From assembly GCA_017395065.1 (NCBI GenBank), contig JAFPWH010000063.1:62001-126000 (forward strand): DNA of 64,000 bases, read 5' to 3'. The notes beneath the pieces were generated by a model, which ran no database searches, was not told the origin of the DNA, and saw nothing but the letters and a program-made list of their open reading frames with translations. Of the stretch, positions 41,983-49,777 are shown one piece after another. Made by a program: the position numbers and the translations under genes. Within the stretch, counting starts at the first letter, position 1, and each line of letters opens with the position of its first letter. This DNA is from Clostridia bacterium. Lineage in GTDB: Bacteria; Bacillota; Clostridia; Christensenellales; Aristaeellaceae.

Positions 41983-43179
41983 ATGAAAAAGCTGTTGTGC
42001 GCCGCGCTGTGTCTTTGCCTCGTTTTCGCGATTGTCTCGGCCCCGGCCGAGCCGGACGAGGCGCAGTCTCTCAAGCAGAAATATGAAAAAGACGTGGCGT
42101 ATAACGCCGTGCAGACGCTCTGCCGCGTGGGCTGCGACGATCTGAACCGCTGGGGAACGGACAGAGTCGTGAAGCGCTCATCCCCCGCCTGGGAGATCAT
42201 CACCCGCTTCGACGGCGGCTGGTTCAGCACCGTAAGGAGCAGCAGCTACCTCGACTGGCGCAGCGAAAACTGGAAAAAGACCGGCGACAAGACCTTCGAA
42301 TGCGACGTGTACTGCGTAAACCGCATCGTCTTCGCCATAGAGAACACGACGGTGGATTTCCCCTGCGGCTACCATCTGTGCTTCGAGCAGACCGACGCCC
42401 GCAAGGACACTTGGCTTTTGTACGATTTCGACAATCTGCCGGTGGAGCAGCGCTCCGCGCGCGCGGAATACTTTACCTCGCTGGACGAAGGCATCCGCGT
42501 CGAGGCCGTCGCGGGCAAGAGCTTTCGCGGCTTCATGATGGTGATCGACGATCCCGCCCGCGTCTTCGTGGGCACGACCAACGAGTTCAATTCCCACGTG
42601 GGCGGCTGGCGCGTGGATCAGCTGGCCAAAAAATACGACGCGCTCGCGGTCATCAACGGCGGCGCGTTCGAGGACGCGGGCGGCGGCGGAAACGGCGCAA
42701 TCCCCTCCGGTTACGTGGTTTCTCAGGGCACACAGAAGAGCTACAACGCCTACAACAACGCCGGCTGCAACGTGGTCATGGGCTTTGACGCCGAAAACAA
42801 ACTGCACGTCGGAAAGTACACGAACGACGAGCTTGCCCGCATGCAGCTACGCGACGCCATCGCCTTCAACATGATCCTCATCGCAGACGGCAAAAAGAGC
42901 GGCATCTCCGAGAAGAACATAAGCTACAGCGCGCGCTCCGCCATCGGGCAGGACGCGGACAGCAGGGTGCTTTTGCTGGTGGTCGAAGGCCGGCAGCCCG
43001 GCTCCTTCGGCGCAAGCTTCACGGACCTGCAGGACGTGATGCTCTCCTACGGCGCGGTCAACGCCGGCAATCTCGACGGCGGACACTCCTCGGCCATGTA
43101 CATGCACGGCGAGAGCGTCTACAGCGCCTATCCCCTCGCGGTCTCAAGGCGCATGCCCGCCGCGTTCATCGTAAAATAA
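41983..43179 (+). CDS. Secreted phosphodiester glycosidase (NAGPA-domain) protein
   Basis: A 398-residue exported protein with signal peptide MKKLLCAALCLCLVFAIVSA. Residues about 25-160 form an alpha/beta N-terminal region of unknown fold. Residues about 190-398 are a NAGPA/DUF2233 domain with the hallmark VINGGAFEDAGGGG and the C-terminal NAGNLDGGHSSAMYMHG. Human NAGPA removes GlcNAc from a phosphodiester; bacterial relatives are thought to trim wall-polymer phosphodiesters. The ribosome site is AAAGGAT. It converges with the DUF218 gene with only ten bases between stops and no clear terminator. Confidence 0.88.
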   Translation: MKKLLCAALCLCLVFAIVSAPAEPDEAQSLKQKYEKDVAYNAVQTLCRVGCDDLNRWGTDRVVKRSSPAWEIITRFDGGWFSTVRSSSYLDWRSENWKKTGDKTFECDVYCVNRIVFAIENTTVDFPCGYHLCFEQTDARKDTWLLYDFDNLPVEQRSARAEYFTSLDEGIRVEAVAGKSFRGFMMVIDDPARVFVGTTNEFNSHVGGWRVDQLAKKYDALAVINGGAFEDAGGGGNGAIPSGYVVSQGTQKSYNAYNNAGCNVVMGFDAENKLHVGKYTNDELARMQLRDAIAFNMILIADGKKSGISEKNISYSARSAIGQDADSRVLLLVVEGRQPGSFGASFTDLQDVMLSYGAVNAGNLDGGHSSAMYMHGESVYSAYPLAVSRRMPAAFIVK

Positions 43180-43189
43180 TCGTTTCTCC

Positions 43190-44632
43190 TCACAGGATCA
43201 TGCTGAGCGTCGCAAAAAACGCGACGAAAAGGACGAGCAGCAGCGCTTCCTCCTTCCACCGGTAGCGCAAAAGCCCAAGGCATTCCCGCACGAAGGCGTT
43301 CGGCCAGTACCACCAGCTGGTTTTGCTGCCGATGCCCTTTGATCTGAGCCCCGCACGGTTGGCCCATACGCCGCTTCGGAACACGTGATAGTTCGTCGTG
43401 GCGAATACGGCCGTCGCGCCGGGGCTCAGTTCGTCGATCAGCTTTTTGGAATTGAGCATGTTTTCGTAGGTATTCACGGATTTTTTCTCGGGGACGATGT
43501 ACTTTTCTTCCACGCCGCATTGAGCGAGGTAGCGCGATATCGCCTCGGCCTCGCTCATGCTTTCGTCCGCGCCCTGCCCGCCGGAGGGGATAAAGCGCGC
43601 CCGCTTGCCCTCTTCCTGACGGCGCCAGTATTCGAGCGCCTTGTCCGCCCTGCCCCTGAGCAAAGGCGGAAGCGACCCGTCCTTTCGGAAGCGGCAGCCA
43701 AGGATGATGATAAAGTCGCTGTCCGCGGGCACGGAAAGGCGTGAAGCCTTTACCGCGCAGATCACCGAGCCCGCCAGCATGCACTCCATGTAGACGTAGA
43801 TCGCGGTGTAGATGTTTTGAAGCGCCGTGATCAGGCGCACTTCCCGTTCGGACCCCATCAGGTCAAGGCCCGAAATATAAAAACCGATAAGGTCTCCGCC
43901 GAGCATGACGAGGCTGAGCAGCAGCCCCAGCGCGTTGCTGAGGCGCGCGCCCTCGTGGCGGATCAGCGCTACGTTGCTTACCGCGAGCATGACCGAAAAC
44001 GCCGCGACCGCCGGCAGCGTAAGCTTCATGAACAGCGTGCTCGCGCTGCTAAGCGTGCCGTAGGCGCTGAGCATATTGTAGGTGACCGGATCGTTCAGGT
44101 GCGCCGCGGTCACGAAGCCCATCACGACGCCCGTCACCAGCGAAAAAATGGAAAAGCCCGCAAAATAGATCGTCGTATAGGCATAAAACCCCGGACCCTT
44201 CGCCTGAAGGAAATTCCAGATCATGATCGCCCCGACGGTGAGCCAGAAAAGCGTATTGATGACGAGCGCGACCTTGTCGCCGCTGAAGGCGCCGTTGTTT
44301 TTGTCGTAGACGGTGCCCAAGGGACCGACGGAGAGCCGGTGCATGTCCACGAGCTCCCCGTTTTCGCCGTACACGTTCAGAAAGGTTTCGCCGCGGTGCA
44401 GCGGCTTTATGTTTAAACGCAGCCGGTCCTGCTGCACGTCCGGGGCGCCGAATTCGACGATCCCCTCTTCTTCCGCGCCGAAGCGGAGGTTGCTTAAGTC
44501 CGCTTTCGTGTACCTTAAGTCTTTCCTGCTGATCTCGAGCTCGAAACGCCCGAAGGGCATGAGGCGGCACAGGGCGTTCAGCACGAGCATGATCAGCGTC
44601 AAAACCAGTATCTGCCTTACCGCCTGCCGCAT
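43190..44632 (-). CDS. DUF218 (SanA/ElyC/YdcF-type) multi-pass membrane protein
   Basis: A 480-residue protein. A helix at 5-28 is followed by an extracytoplasmic region of about 90 residues, then about six helices to residue 300. A DUF218 domain follows at about 300-450: FIIILGCRFRKDGSLPPLLRGRADKALEYW, FIPSGGQGADESMSEAEAI and ATTNYHVFRSGVWA, where the NYHxxRS motif is diagnostic. A final hydrophobic segment ends the protein. DUF218 proteins are linked to envelope integrity and wall precursor metabolism. The start follows GAGGAGGCGGCC. It is the last gene after plsC on this strand. Confidence 0.87.
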   Translation of the reverse strand: MRQAVRQILVLTLIMLVLNALCRLMPFGRFELEISRKDLRYTKADLSNLRFGAEEEGIVEFGAPDVQQDRLRLNIKPLHRGETFLNVYGENGELVDMHRLSVGPLGTVYDKNNGAFSGDKVALVINTLFWLTVGAIMIWNFLQAKGPGFYAYTTIYFAGFSIFSLVTGVVMGFVTAAHLNDPVTYNMLSAYGTLSSASTLFMKLTLPAVAAFSVMLAVSNVALIRHEGARLSNALGLLLSLVMLGGDLIGFYISGLDLMGSEREVRLITALQNIYTAIYVYMECMLAGSVICAVKASRLSVPADSDFIIILGCRFRKDGSLPPLLRGRADKALEYWRRQEEGKRARFIPSGGQGADESMSEAEAISRYLAQCGVEEKYIVPEKKSVNTYENMLNSKKLIDELSPGATAVFATTNYHVFRSGVWANRAGLRSKGIGSKTSWWYWPNAFVRECLGLLRYRWKEEALLLVLFVAFFATLSMIL

Positions 44633-44699
44633 GGCCGCCTCCTCAGCGTCTGTCTGAATTTATTGATCGGTATCGTATTTGCCCCTTCGGCAAACGCTT

Positions 44700-45260
44700 T
44701 TACAGCGCTTCCATCGCCTTTTTGAGCTTCTCGGTCGTCTCGTTCAGCGCCTGCGAGCCGCTGAGCCTGCCGGTCTCCACGGGCGCGCCGATGTTGATCT
44801 TTATGCCGCTGAAGGGACGGTAGCTCGTGTGGATGCGCGCGGGGATCAATGGCACGCCTGCGCGCATCGCGATGAAGGCCGTGCCGCTCTTGAGCTCGTG
44901 AATGCTGCCGTCGTGAAAGCGGTGCCCCTCCGGAAAGATGACCAGCGGATGCCCTTCTTTCAAACGGCTCAGGCACGCGCGCATGGCGGCCATGTCGTTT
45001 CCTTCCCTGTCCACGGGGATCGCGTACACGCCGCGCATGATCCAGCCCGTGAGCTTGCTTTCGAAAAGCTCCTTCTTGGCCATCGCGCTCACGTCCCAGG
45101 GCAGTACCCCCGCGAGGATCAAAGGATCGCGAAAGCTCTGATGGTTGGCGGCCATCAGGTACGCGCCCTCCTTTGGCAGATTTTCCATGCCGTATACTTT
45201 TGTTCTGTGAAGGACGTGCCCGTAGATCCACGACACGACGCGAAAGAATTGATTTACCAT
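44700..45260 (-). CDS. plsC: 1-acyl-sn-glycerol-3-phosphate acyltransferase
   Basis: A 186-residue PlsC-type acyltransferase that makes phosphatidic acid. The HxxxxD motif is MAANHQSFRDPLILAG, the second motif is VYAIPVDREGND, and the third is LVIFPEGHRFHDG (FPEG). It directly follows the cytidylate kinase half of the upstream fusion gene; cmk-plsC adjacency is common in Firmicutes. The ribosome site is GGAGGGAG. Confidence 0.92.
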   Translation of the reverse strand: MVNQFFRVVSWIYGHVLHRTKVYGMENLPKEGAYLMAANHQSFRDPLILAGVLPWDVSAMAKKELFESKLTGWIMRGVYAIPVDREGNDMAAMRACLSRLKEGHPLVIFPEGHRFHDGSIHELKSGTAFIAMRAGVPLIPARIHTSYRPFSGIKINIGAPVETGRLSGSQALNETTEKLKKAMEAL

Positions 45261-45302
45261 CGCTTTCTCCCTCCGGCGATAAACAGGCCGCTTAGCCGCT
45301 CT

Positions 45303-47396
45303 TTATTGTACCCTTTCCCTGTACAGGCGCATGACCTCTTCGACGACCTGCTCGAAGGACATGTGCGTCGTGTCCAGCTCGATCGCGTCCTCGGCCTTCA
45401 TAAGCGGCGAGATCTCCCTGTGCATGTCGTTGTAATCGCGCTGATTGATGTCGTTGAGCACCGCCTCGAAGCCCATGGACTTGTCCTCCATTTCGTTGAA
45501 GCGCCGCCTTGCGCGCTCCTCGGCGGTGGCGGTCAGATAGATCTTGAGCGCCGCGTCGGTGATCACGCAGGTGCCGATGTCCCTGCCGTCGCACACGAGG
45601 AACATTTCCCGGGCCAGCTCCTTTTGGCGCTTTACCAGCAGTTCCCTAACCTTCGCGACGGAGGAGACCTTGCTGGCCGCCATCGAGACCTCGGGCGCGC
45701 GGAGCCTGTCCGTCACGTCCTCGCCGTTTAAGCAGGTGTGCTGAACGCCCGCTTCGTCGTACTTTACGTCCACGTGCGCGTTTTCGGCGTTTGCGGAAAC
45801 GAGCGAAGCGTCGCTGACGTCGATGCCGTTATCGAGCATGTAGACGCTCATCGCGCGGTACATCGCGCCGGTATCCAGGTAGTTGCCGCCAAGGCGCTTT
45901 GCGGCCTCGACTGCCACGGTGCTCTTGCCCGCGCCGCAGGGGCCGTCGATGGCGATGGAGCGGTTTTTGACGGGCTTTTCGTCCCGTTCGTCTTCGCCCG
46001 CAAGCTTCGCGATCGCAAGCGCGTATATTTTCGCCGCGGTCATAAGCTTGTCGATGTCCACGTATTCGTCCGGCATGTGGCACATGTCGGTGTCGCCGGG
46101 GAAATTGGGGCCGAAGGCCACGGTGTTGGGCATCATGCGGGAGTAGGTGCCGCCGCCGATGGCGAAGGCGTAGCCCTGCTGCCCGGTCACGCGGGTGTAG
46201 GCGTCGATCAGTCCTTTGACGACCTCGTGGTCCTTGTCTACGTGATATACAGGCGTTTCGCTGAGAAGCTCCACGCCGAGGCCGCTGCCCTTGAGCGAGC
46301 GCACGGCGCTGCCGCACAGCGAATTATACTCCGCGCAGATGGGCGCGCGGATGTCGAGCACGCAGGCGAGCATGGTCCCGTCGTAGCGCAGTATGCCGAG
46401 GTTGCAGGTCAGCTCTCCGCTTTCCTCGTCTCCGCAGGCGATGCCGAGGCTCTTTCCGTCGCCCTCCAGACCGAGTTTTCCGGCGAGGGCGAGAACGGGC
46501 CTCAGCAGCGTTTTGCCTATATTCAGCTTGCTCAGCGCGATCAGAAGCATGCCCGCCGCGTTGACGCCCAGCTGCGGCATGGAGGCGTGGCTGCCCTTGC
46601 CGGTTGCGACGAGCTCGAATTCTGTGTCCTCCAGCTTGTTTACGCTCAGCTTCAGCCCGTCCGTCACGATCATCGAGGCGACGTCCGCCTTGAGCTTGTA
46701 TTCGTCCTGCGCGCCGAGGACGGCCCGCGCTATGCCCGGAACGACGTTGGGCCGCTCGCCGGCGTTCATTTCATAAACTTTGATCTCCGCTTCCGCGTCC
46801 TGCGTGAACGCGCCGGAAAGCTTCAGGTTCACGTGGCCCTTTTCGATGTTGATGACGGGGAATTCCGCGTCGGGGCTGAATCCGTAATCCGGCATTTTGT
46901 TTTTGGAGGCGTAATGGCGCATGTCGCTCATGCCGGTCTCCTCGTCGCAGCCAAGGATCAGGCGCACGCCGTTTTTCAGCTTTATGCCGGCCTCGCGCAC
47001 CGCCTTCATCGCGTAGAGCGAAACGACTGCGCAGCCCTTGTCGTCCGCCGTGCCGCGCCCGTAGAGCTTGCCGTCTGAGACTTCGCCGCCCCAGGGGTCC
47101 TTCGTCCAGCCGTCGCCCACGGGCACGACGTCCAGATGGCAGAGGATGCCCATGGTCTTTTCGCCCTGCCCCATCTGCGCGTGCATCGCATAGCCGTCGA
47201 ATTCCTGCGCGTCGAAGCCCATCATGCGGGCGTCTTCGAGTGCCGTGTCCAGCATGCGCCTGACCTCTTTGCCGAACGGCTCGTTCGGAGCGGTCTTTTC
47301 CGCGCCAAGCGAGGGGATGCTTATCCATTTTTGAAGCGTGGAAACGATATCGTCCCTGTAGGAGTCCACGATCTGAAAAAGTCTGTTTTCGTCCAT
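45303..47396 (-). CDS. Fusion: M20 dipeptidase (PepV-like) plus cytidylate kinase
   Basis: A 697-residue protein with two complete enzymes in one frame. Residues 1 to about 465 are a PepV-type M20 metallodipeptidase: metal sites GILCHLDVVPVGDGW and YGRGTADDKG, catalytic ILGCDEETGMSD, and a C-terminal GGGTYSR. Residues about 475-697 are a cytidylate kinase that phosphorylates CMP/dCMP: RSIAIDGPCGAGKSTVA (Walker A), YLDTGAMYRAM, VCDGRDIGTCV and RARRRFNEM. The short linker (GEDERDEKPVK) contains no in-frame ATG, GTG or TTG, so the kinase cannot easily be made alone. The promoter and CAGGAGGG ribosome site precede the dipeptidase. plsC follows, as expected for cmk. Confidence 0.9.
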   Translation of the reverse strand: MDENRLFQIVDSYRDDIVSTLQKWISIPSLGAEKTAPNEPFGKEVRRMLDTALEDARMMGFDAQEFDGYAMHAQMGQGEKTMGILCHLDVVPVGDGWTKDPWGGEVSDGKLYGRGTADDKGCAVVSLYAMKAVREAGIKLKNGVRLILGCDEETGMSDMRHYASKNKMPDYGFSPDAEFPVINIEKGHVNLKLSGAFTQDAEAEIKVYEMNAGERPNVVPGIARAVLGAQDEYKLKADVASMIVTDGLKLSVNKLEDTEFELVATGKGSHASMPQLGVNAAGMLLIALSKLNIGKTLLRPVLALAGKLGLEGDGKSLGIACGDEESGELTCNLGILRYDGTMLACVLDIRAPICAEYNSLCGSAVRSLKGSGLGVELLSETPVYHVDKDHEVVKGLIDAYTRVTGQQGYAFAIGGGTYSRMMPNTVAFGPNFPGDTDMCHMPDEYVDIDKLMTAAKIYALAIAKLAGEDERDEKPVKNRSIAIDGPCGAGKSTVAVEAAKRLGGNYLDTGAMYRAMSVYMLDNGIDVSDASLVSANAENAHVDVKYDEAGVQHTCLNGEDVTDRLRAPEVSMAASKVSSVAKVRELLVKRQKELAREMFLVCDGRDIGTCVITDAALKIYLTATAEERARRRFNEMEDKSMGFEAVLNDINQRDYNDMHREISPLMKAEDAIELDTTHMSFEQVVEEVMRLYRERVQ

Positions 47397-47424
47397 CGGT
47401 TTGCCCTCCTGATATTCTCAGACA

Positions 47425-47453
47425 ATTATAGCTCAATTTGCGTTTCGATGCAA
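47425..47453 (-). promoter_or_regulatory. Promoter of the pepV-cmk fusion and plsC
   Basis: Minus strand TTGCAT, 17-base spacer, TATAAT; the ATG is about 29 bases downstream of the -10. Confidence 0.8.
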
Positions 47454-47480
47454 CGTTTTGTGCTTTCATGAACAAAATTA

Positions 47481-47502
47481 ACGGCAGAATGCCTTCTGCC
47501 GT
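47481..47502 (-). terminator. Terminator after nagB
   Basis: A nine-base-pair stem (ACGGCAGAA at 47481-47489, TTCTGCCGT at 47494-47502, loop TGCC). On the minus strand it is followed by TAATTTTG. Confidence 0.6.
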
Positions 47503-47523
47503 CAATTCGTGAGCCCGCTGTTT

Positions 47524-48312
47524 TTACAGTCTCTGATCCTTTTCCACGTCGAGGAAATACTTGTAGGTGTCCACGGTGAGCTCGCCGCAGGCGGGTTCGT
47601 CGCAGGCGATGATCGCGGCGGGATGCAATTGCAGCGCGCTCGCGGTCCACTTCTGGCTGACCGCGCCCTCCACGGTGTTGGCCAGCGCGCGGGCCTTGTT
47701 GTGGCCGTTGATGAGCACGAGCACCTCTTTGGAGTCCGTGACTGTCTTGACGCCGACGCTCAGCGCCCTCGTGGGCACCTTTGCGGGGTCGTTGTCGAAG
47801 AAGCGGGAGTTCACGATCAGCGTATCGCTCGTGAGCACGCGGATGCCCGTAACGGAGTTCAGGCTCGTAAAGGGCTCGTTGAAGGCCAGATGGCCGTCCA
47901 CGCCGATGCCGCCCATGAACAGGTCGATGCCGCCGTAGGAGGCGATCTTGGCTTCGTAGGCCGCGCACTCGCCCTCCAGATCGTCGCTCATGCCGTTCAA
48001 AATGTTCACGTTCTCGTGGGGAATGTCGATGTGGTCGAAGAAATTGCTCCACATGAAGTGCCAGTAGCTCTGCTCGTGCTCGCGGGGCAGGCCCACGTAT
48101 TCGTCCATGTTGAAGGTGACGACGTTTTTGAACGAGACCTCGCCGGCCTTGTTCTTGCGGATGAGCTCCGCGTACACGCCCAGCGGGCTGGAGCCGGTGG
48201 GCAGGCCCAGAACGAAGGGCTTGCCGTCCTTTTTGGCGTTGATCCTTCCCGCGATATAGTCGGCCGCCCAGGCACACATTTTCTTGTAGTTCTCCTGAAT
48301 TACGACGCGCAT
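47524..48312 (-). CDS. nagB: Glucosamine-6-phosphate deaminase
   Basis: A 262-residue NagB that converts glucosamine-6-phosphate to fructose-6-phosphate and ammonia. Family marks are LGLPTGSSPLGVYAEL, FNMDEYVGLPREHEQSY, FMGGIGVDGHLAFNEP (catalytic Asp and His) and NGHNKARAL. The length matches the short Firmicute type rather than the allosteric E. coli form. It has its own promoter overlapping the end of the methyltransferase gene and a terminator behind it. No nagA is in the window. Confidence 0.95.
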   Translation of the reverse strand: MRVVIQENYKKMCAWAADYIAGRINAKKDGKPFVLGLPTGSSPLGVYAELIRKNKAGEVSFKNVVTFNMDEYVGLPREHEQSYWHFMWSNFFDHIDIPHENVNILNGMSDDLEGECAAYEAKIASYGGIDLFMGGIGVDGHLAFNEPFTSLNSVTGIRVLTSDTLIVNSRFFDNDPAKVPTRALSVGVKTVTDSKEVLVLINGHNKARALANTVEGAVSQKWTASALQLHPAAIIACDEPACGELTVDTYKYFLDVEKDQRL

Positions 48313-48373
48313 GATGTTGTCCTCTCCTTATCTTATGGTTTAGCGGCGCAGCCGCTTTCAATTTCCATCTGAT

Positions 48374-48401
48374 ATTATAGCCCGAAGACGCTTTCTGTCA
48401 A
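48374..48401 (-). promoter_or_regulatory. Promoter of nagB
   Basis: Minus strand TTGACA, 16-base spacer, TATAAT. The -35 overlaps the stop codon of the upstream methyltransferase gene. The leader contains a small GC-rich hairpin (AGCGGC-TGC-GCCGCT). Confidence 0.85.
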
Positions 48402-49165
48402 GTGGGTTTTGTAAGCTCGTACATGAGGATCCCCGCGGCGACGGAGGCGTTGAGCGACTCGGCGCGGCCGCGCATGGGGATCTTGAGCCTTACGTCGCTC
48501 ATTTCCCGGATGTCGCCGCTTATCCCCTTAGCCTCGTTGCCGATGACGAGGACGAACCTTTCGCCGCTTCCAAAGCCGCCGAAGGCGTATAGATCCTCCC
48601 CGTCCAGCGCGGAGGAGACAATGCGGTATCCCTTCTTTTGGTACGCTTTCAGCGCGGGCATCAGCGCCGTGCGGACCGAATGGACGCGAAAGCCGCTTCC
48701 CATCGCCGCGCGCTGCACCTTGGGCGAAAACACGTCCGCGCTCTTTAAGCCCAGCAGCACGCCCTGAAAGCCCGCCGCGTCCGCCGTGCGCAGGATCGTG
48801 CCCACGTTTCCGGGGTCCTGCACGTCGTCCAGGGCGATAAGGCGCGCGGCATCTTCGTCCAGAGCCGTGTTCTCCGGCAGGCGGAACGAAGCGCAGCAGC
48901 CCTGCGGGGTCACCGTGTCGCACACGTGCTCGAGCACGGCGCGGCTGCACAGCCTGACCGAAGCGCCAAGCGACGCAAGGCGGCTCACGAGCGCCTCCTC
49001 TTCTTCAAACAGCGCTTCCAAGGGCTTCAGGCCGCTTTCCAGCGCCTCGTTTATCATCACCCCGCCCTCTACCAAAAAGGCGTTTTCCGCACGGCGCGAA
49101 CGGGCCTCGCTGAGGCTCCTCAAGCGCTTTACGGCGGGGTTTGACGCAGACGTGATCTTTTCCAT
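48398..49165 (-). CDS. TrmH/SpoU-family RNA 2'-O-methyltransferase
   Basis: A 255-residue SPOUT methyltransferase. An N-terminal substrate-binding domain (residues 1-90) begins ITSASNPAVKRLRSLSEARSR, as in RlmB/TsnR-like proteins. The catalytic domain has motif 1 ALDDVQDPGNVGTILRTADA, motif 2 VLVIGNEAKGIS and motif 3 KIPMRGRAESLNASVAAGI. It modifies ribose in rRNA or tRNA; the exact nucleotide is unknown. It starts two bases after the dipeptidase gene and is the last gene of the GH36 operon. Confidence 0.9.
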   Translation of the reverse strand: MEKITSASNPAVKRLRSLSEARSRRAENAFLVEGGVMINEALESGLKPLEALFEEEEALVSRLASLGASVRLCSRAVLEHVCDTVTPQGCCASFRLPENTALDEDAARLIALDDVQDPGNVGTILRTADAAGFQGVLLGLKSADVFSPKVQRAAMGSGFRVHSVRTALMPALKAYQKKGYRIVSSALDGEDLYAFGGFGSGERFVLVIGNEAKGISGDIREMSDVRLKIPMRGRAESLNASVAAGILMYELTKPT

Positions 49166-49167
49166 GG

Positions 49168-49776
49168 CTATTCTATCTCAAAATCGAAGTACGTGTCCGG
49201 GTAGGGTTCGTTTTTCAGAAGGTAGTGCCACCACTCCCGGGAATAGTCCTCAAAGCCGCACCGAAGCATCGTGCGCCTCAGCGTTTCGCGGTTTTGGGTC
49301 TGTTCCGGGGAAATAAACGGGCAATCGTGCCAGGAGCGCGGGTCCATAAAGTCGAATATGCCGCCCATGTCCAGCGCGTTTCCCGAAAGGTCGCAAAGGG
49401 TCAGGTCCACCGCGGAGCCGCGGCTGTGGCCGCTTCGGGAAGCGATGTAGCCCTGCTTAAGCAGCTCCTGTTTGCTGAGGTTCGGATAATGGATATGCTT
49501 GCGCTTTACGTCACCTTCGTCCCCGGCCCACGCGCAGAAGTCCCGCACCGCACGGGCGGGGCGGTAGGCGTCGAAAACAAAGAGGCTGAGCGCTTTAGGT
49601 CTCAATAATCCGAGCGCGCGCTTTAAGCCCCGGCACGCCTCGCAGCTCAGCACCACGCGGTTTGCTTTATAGCCGTTTGCGGGCCTGCCCATGAAGTTGT
49701 CGTCCCCCGCGTACATCGCACAAAAGAACGCTTCGGGCAGCTCGCGGTCGAGGTAAACGAAACCCTCCGGCAGCAT
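49168..49776 (-). CDS. D-alanyl-D-alanine dipeptidase (VanX/DdpX family)
   Basis: A 202-residue peptidase M15D. The zinc and catalytic set is complete: FDAYRPARAV (Arg), SGHSRGSAVDLTL (His and Asp ligands) and SREWWHYLL (catalytic Glu and His ligand). There is no signal peptide, so it acts in the cytoplasm, hydrolysing D-Ala-D-Ala. No vanH or vanA partner is present in the window, so wall-peptide recycling is more likely than glycopeptide resistance. It is sandwiched with 1-2 base gaps between the alpha-galactosidase and methyltransferase genes. Confidence 0.9.
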   Translation of the reverse strand: MLPEGFVYLDRELPEAFFCAMYAGDDNFMGRPANGYKANRVVLSCEACRGLKRALGLLRPKALSLFVFDAYRPARAVRDFCAWAGDEGDVKRKHIHYPNLSKQELLKQGYIASRSGHSRGSAVDLTLCDLSGNALDMGGIFDFMDPRSWHDCPFISPEQTQNRETLRRTMLRCGFEDYSREWWHYLLKNEPYPDTYFDFEIE

Positions 49777-49777
49777 G

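Noticed and set aside
49168-49776. Glycopeptide (vancomycin) resistance locus
   Set aside because: Only the VanX-like dipeptidase is present. No vanH, vanA-type ligase or vanRS is nearby, and its neighbours are sugar and RNA-modification genes.
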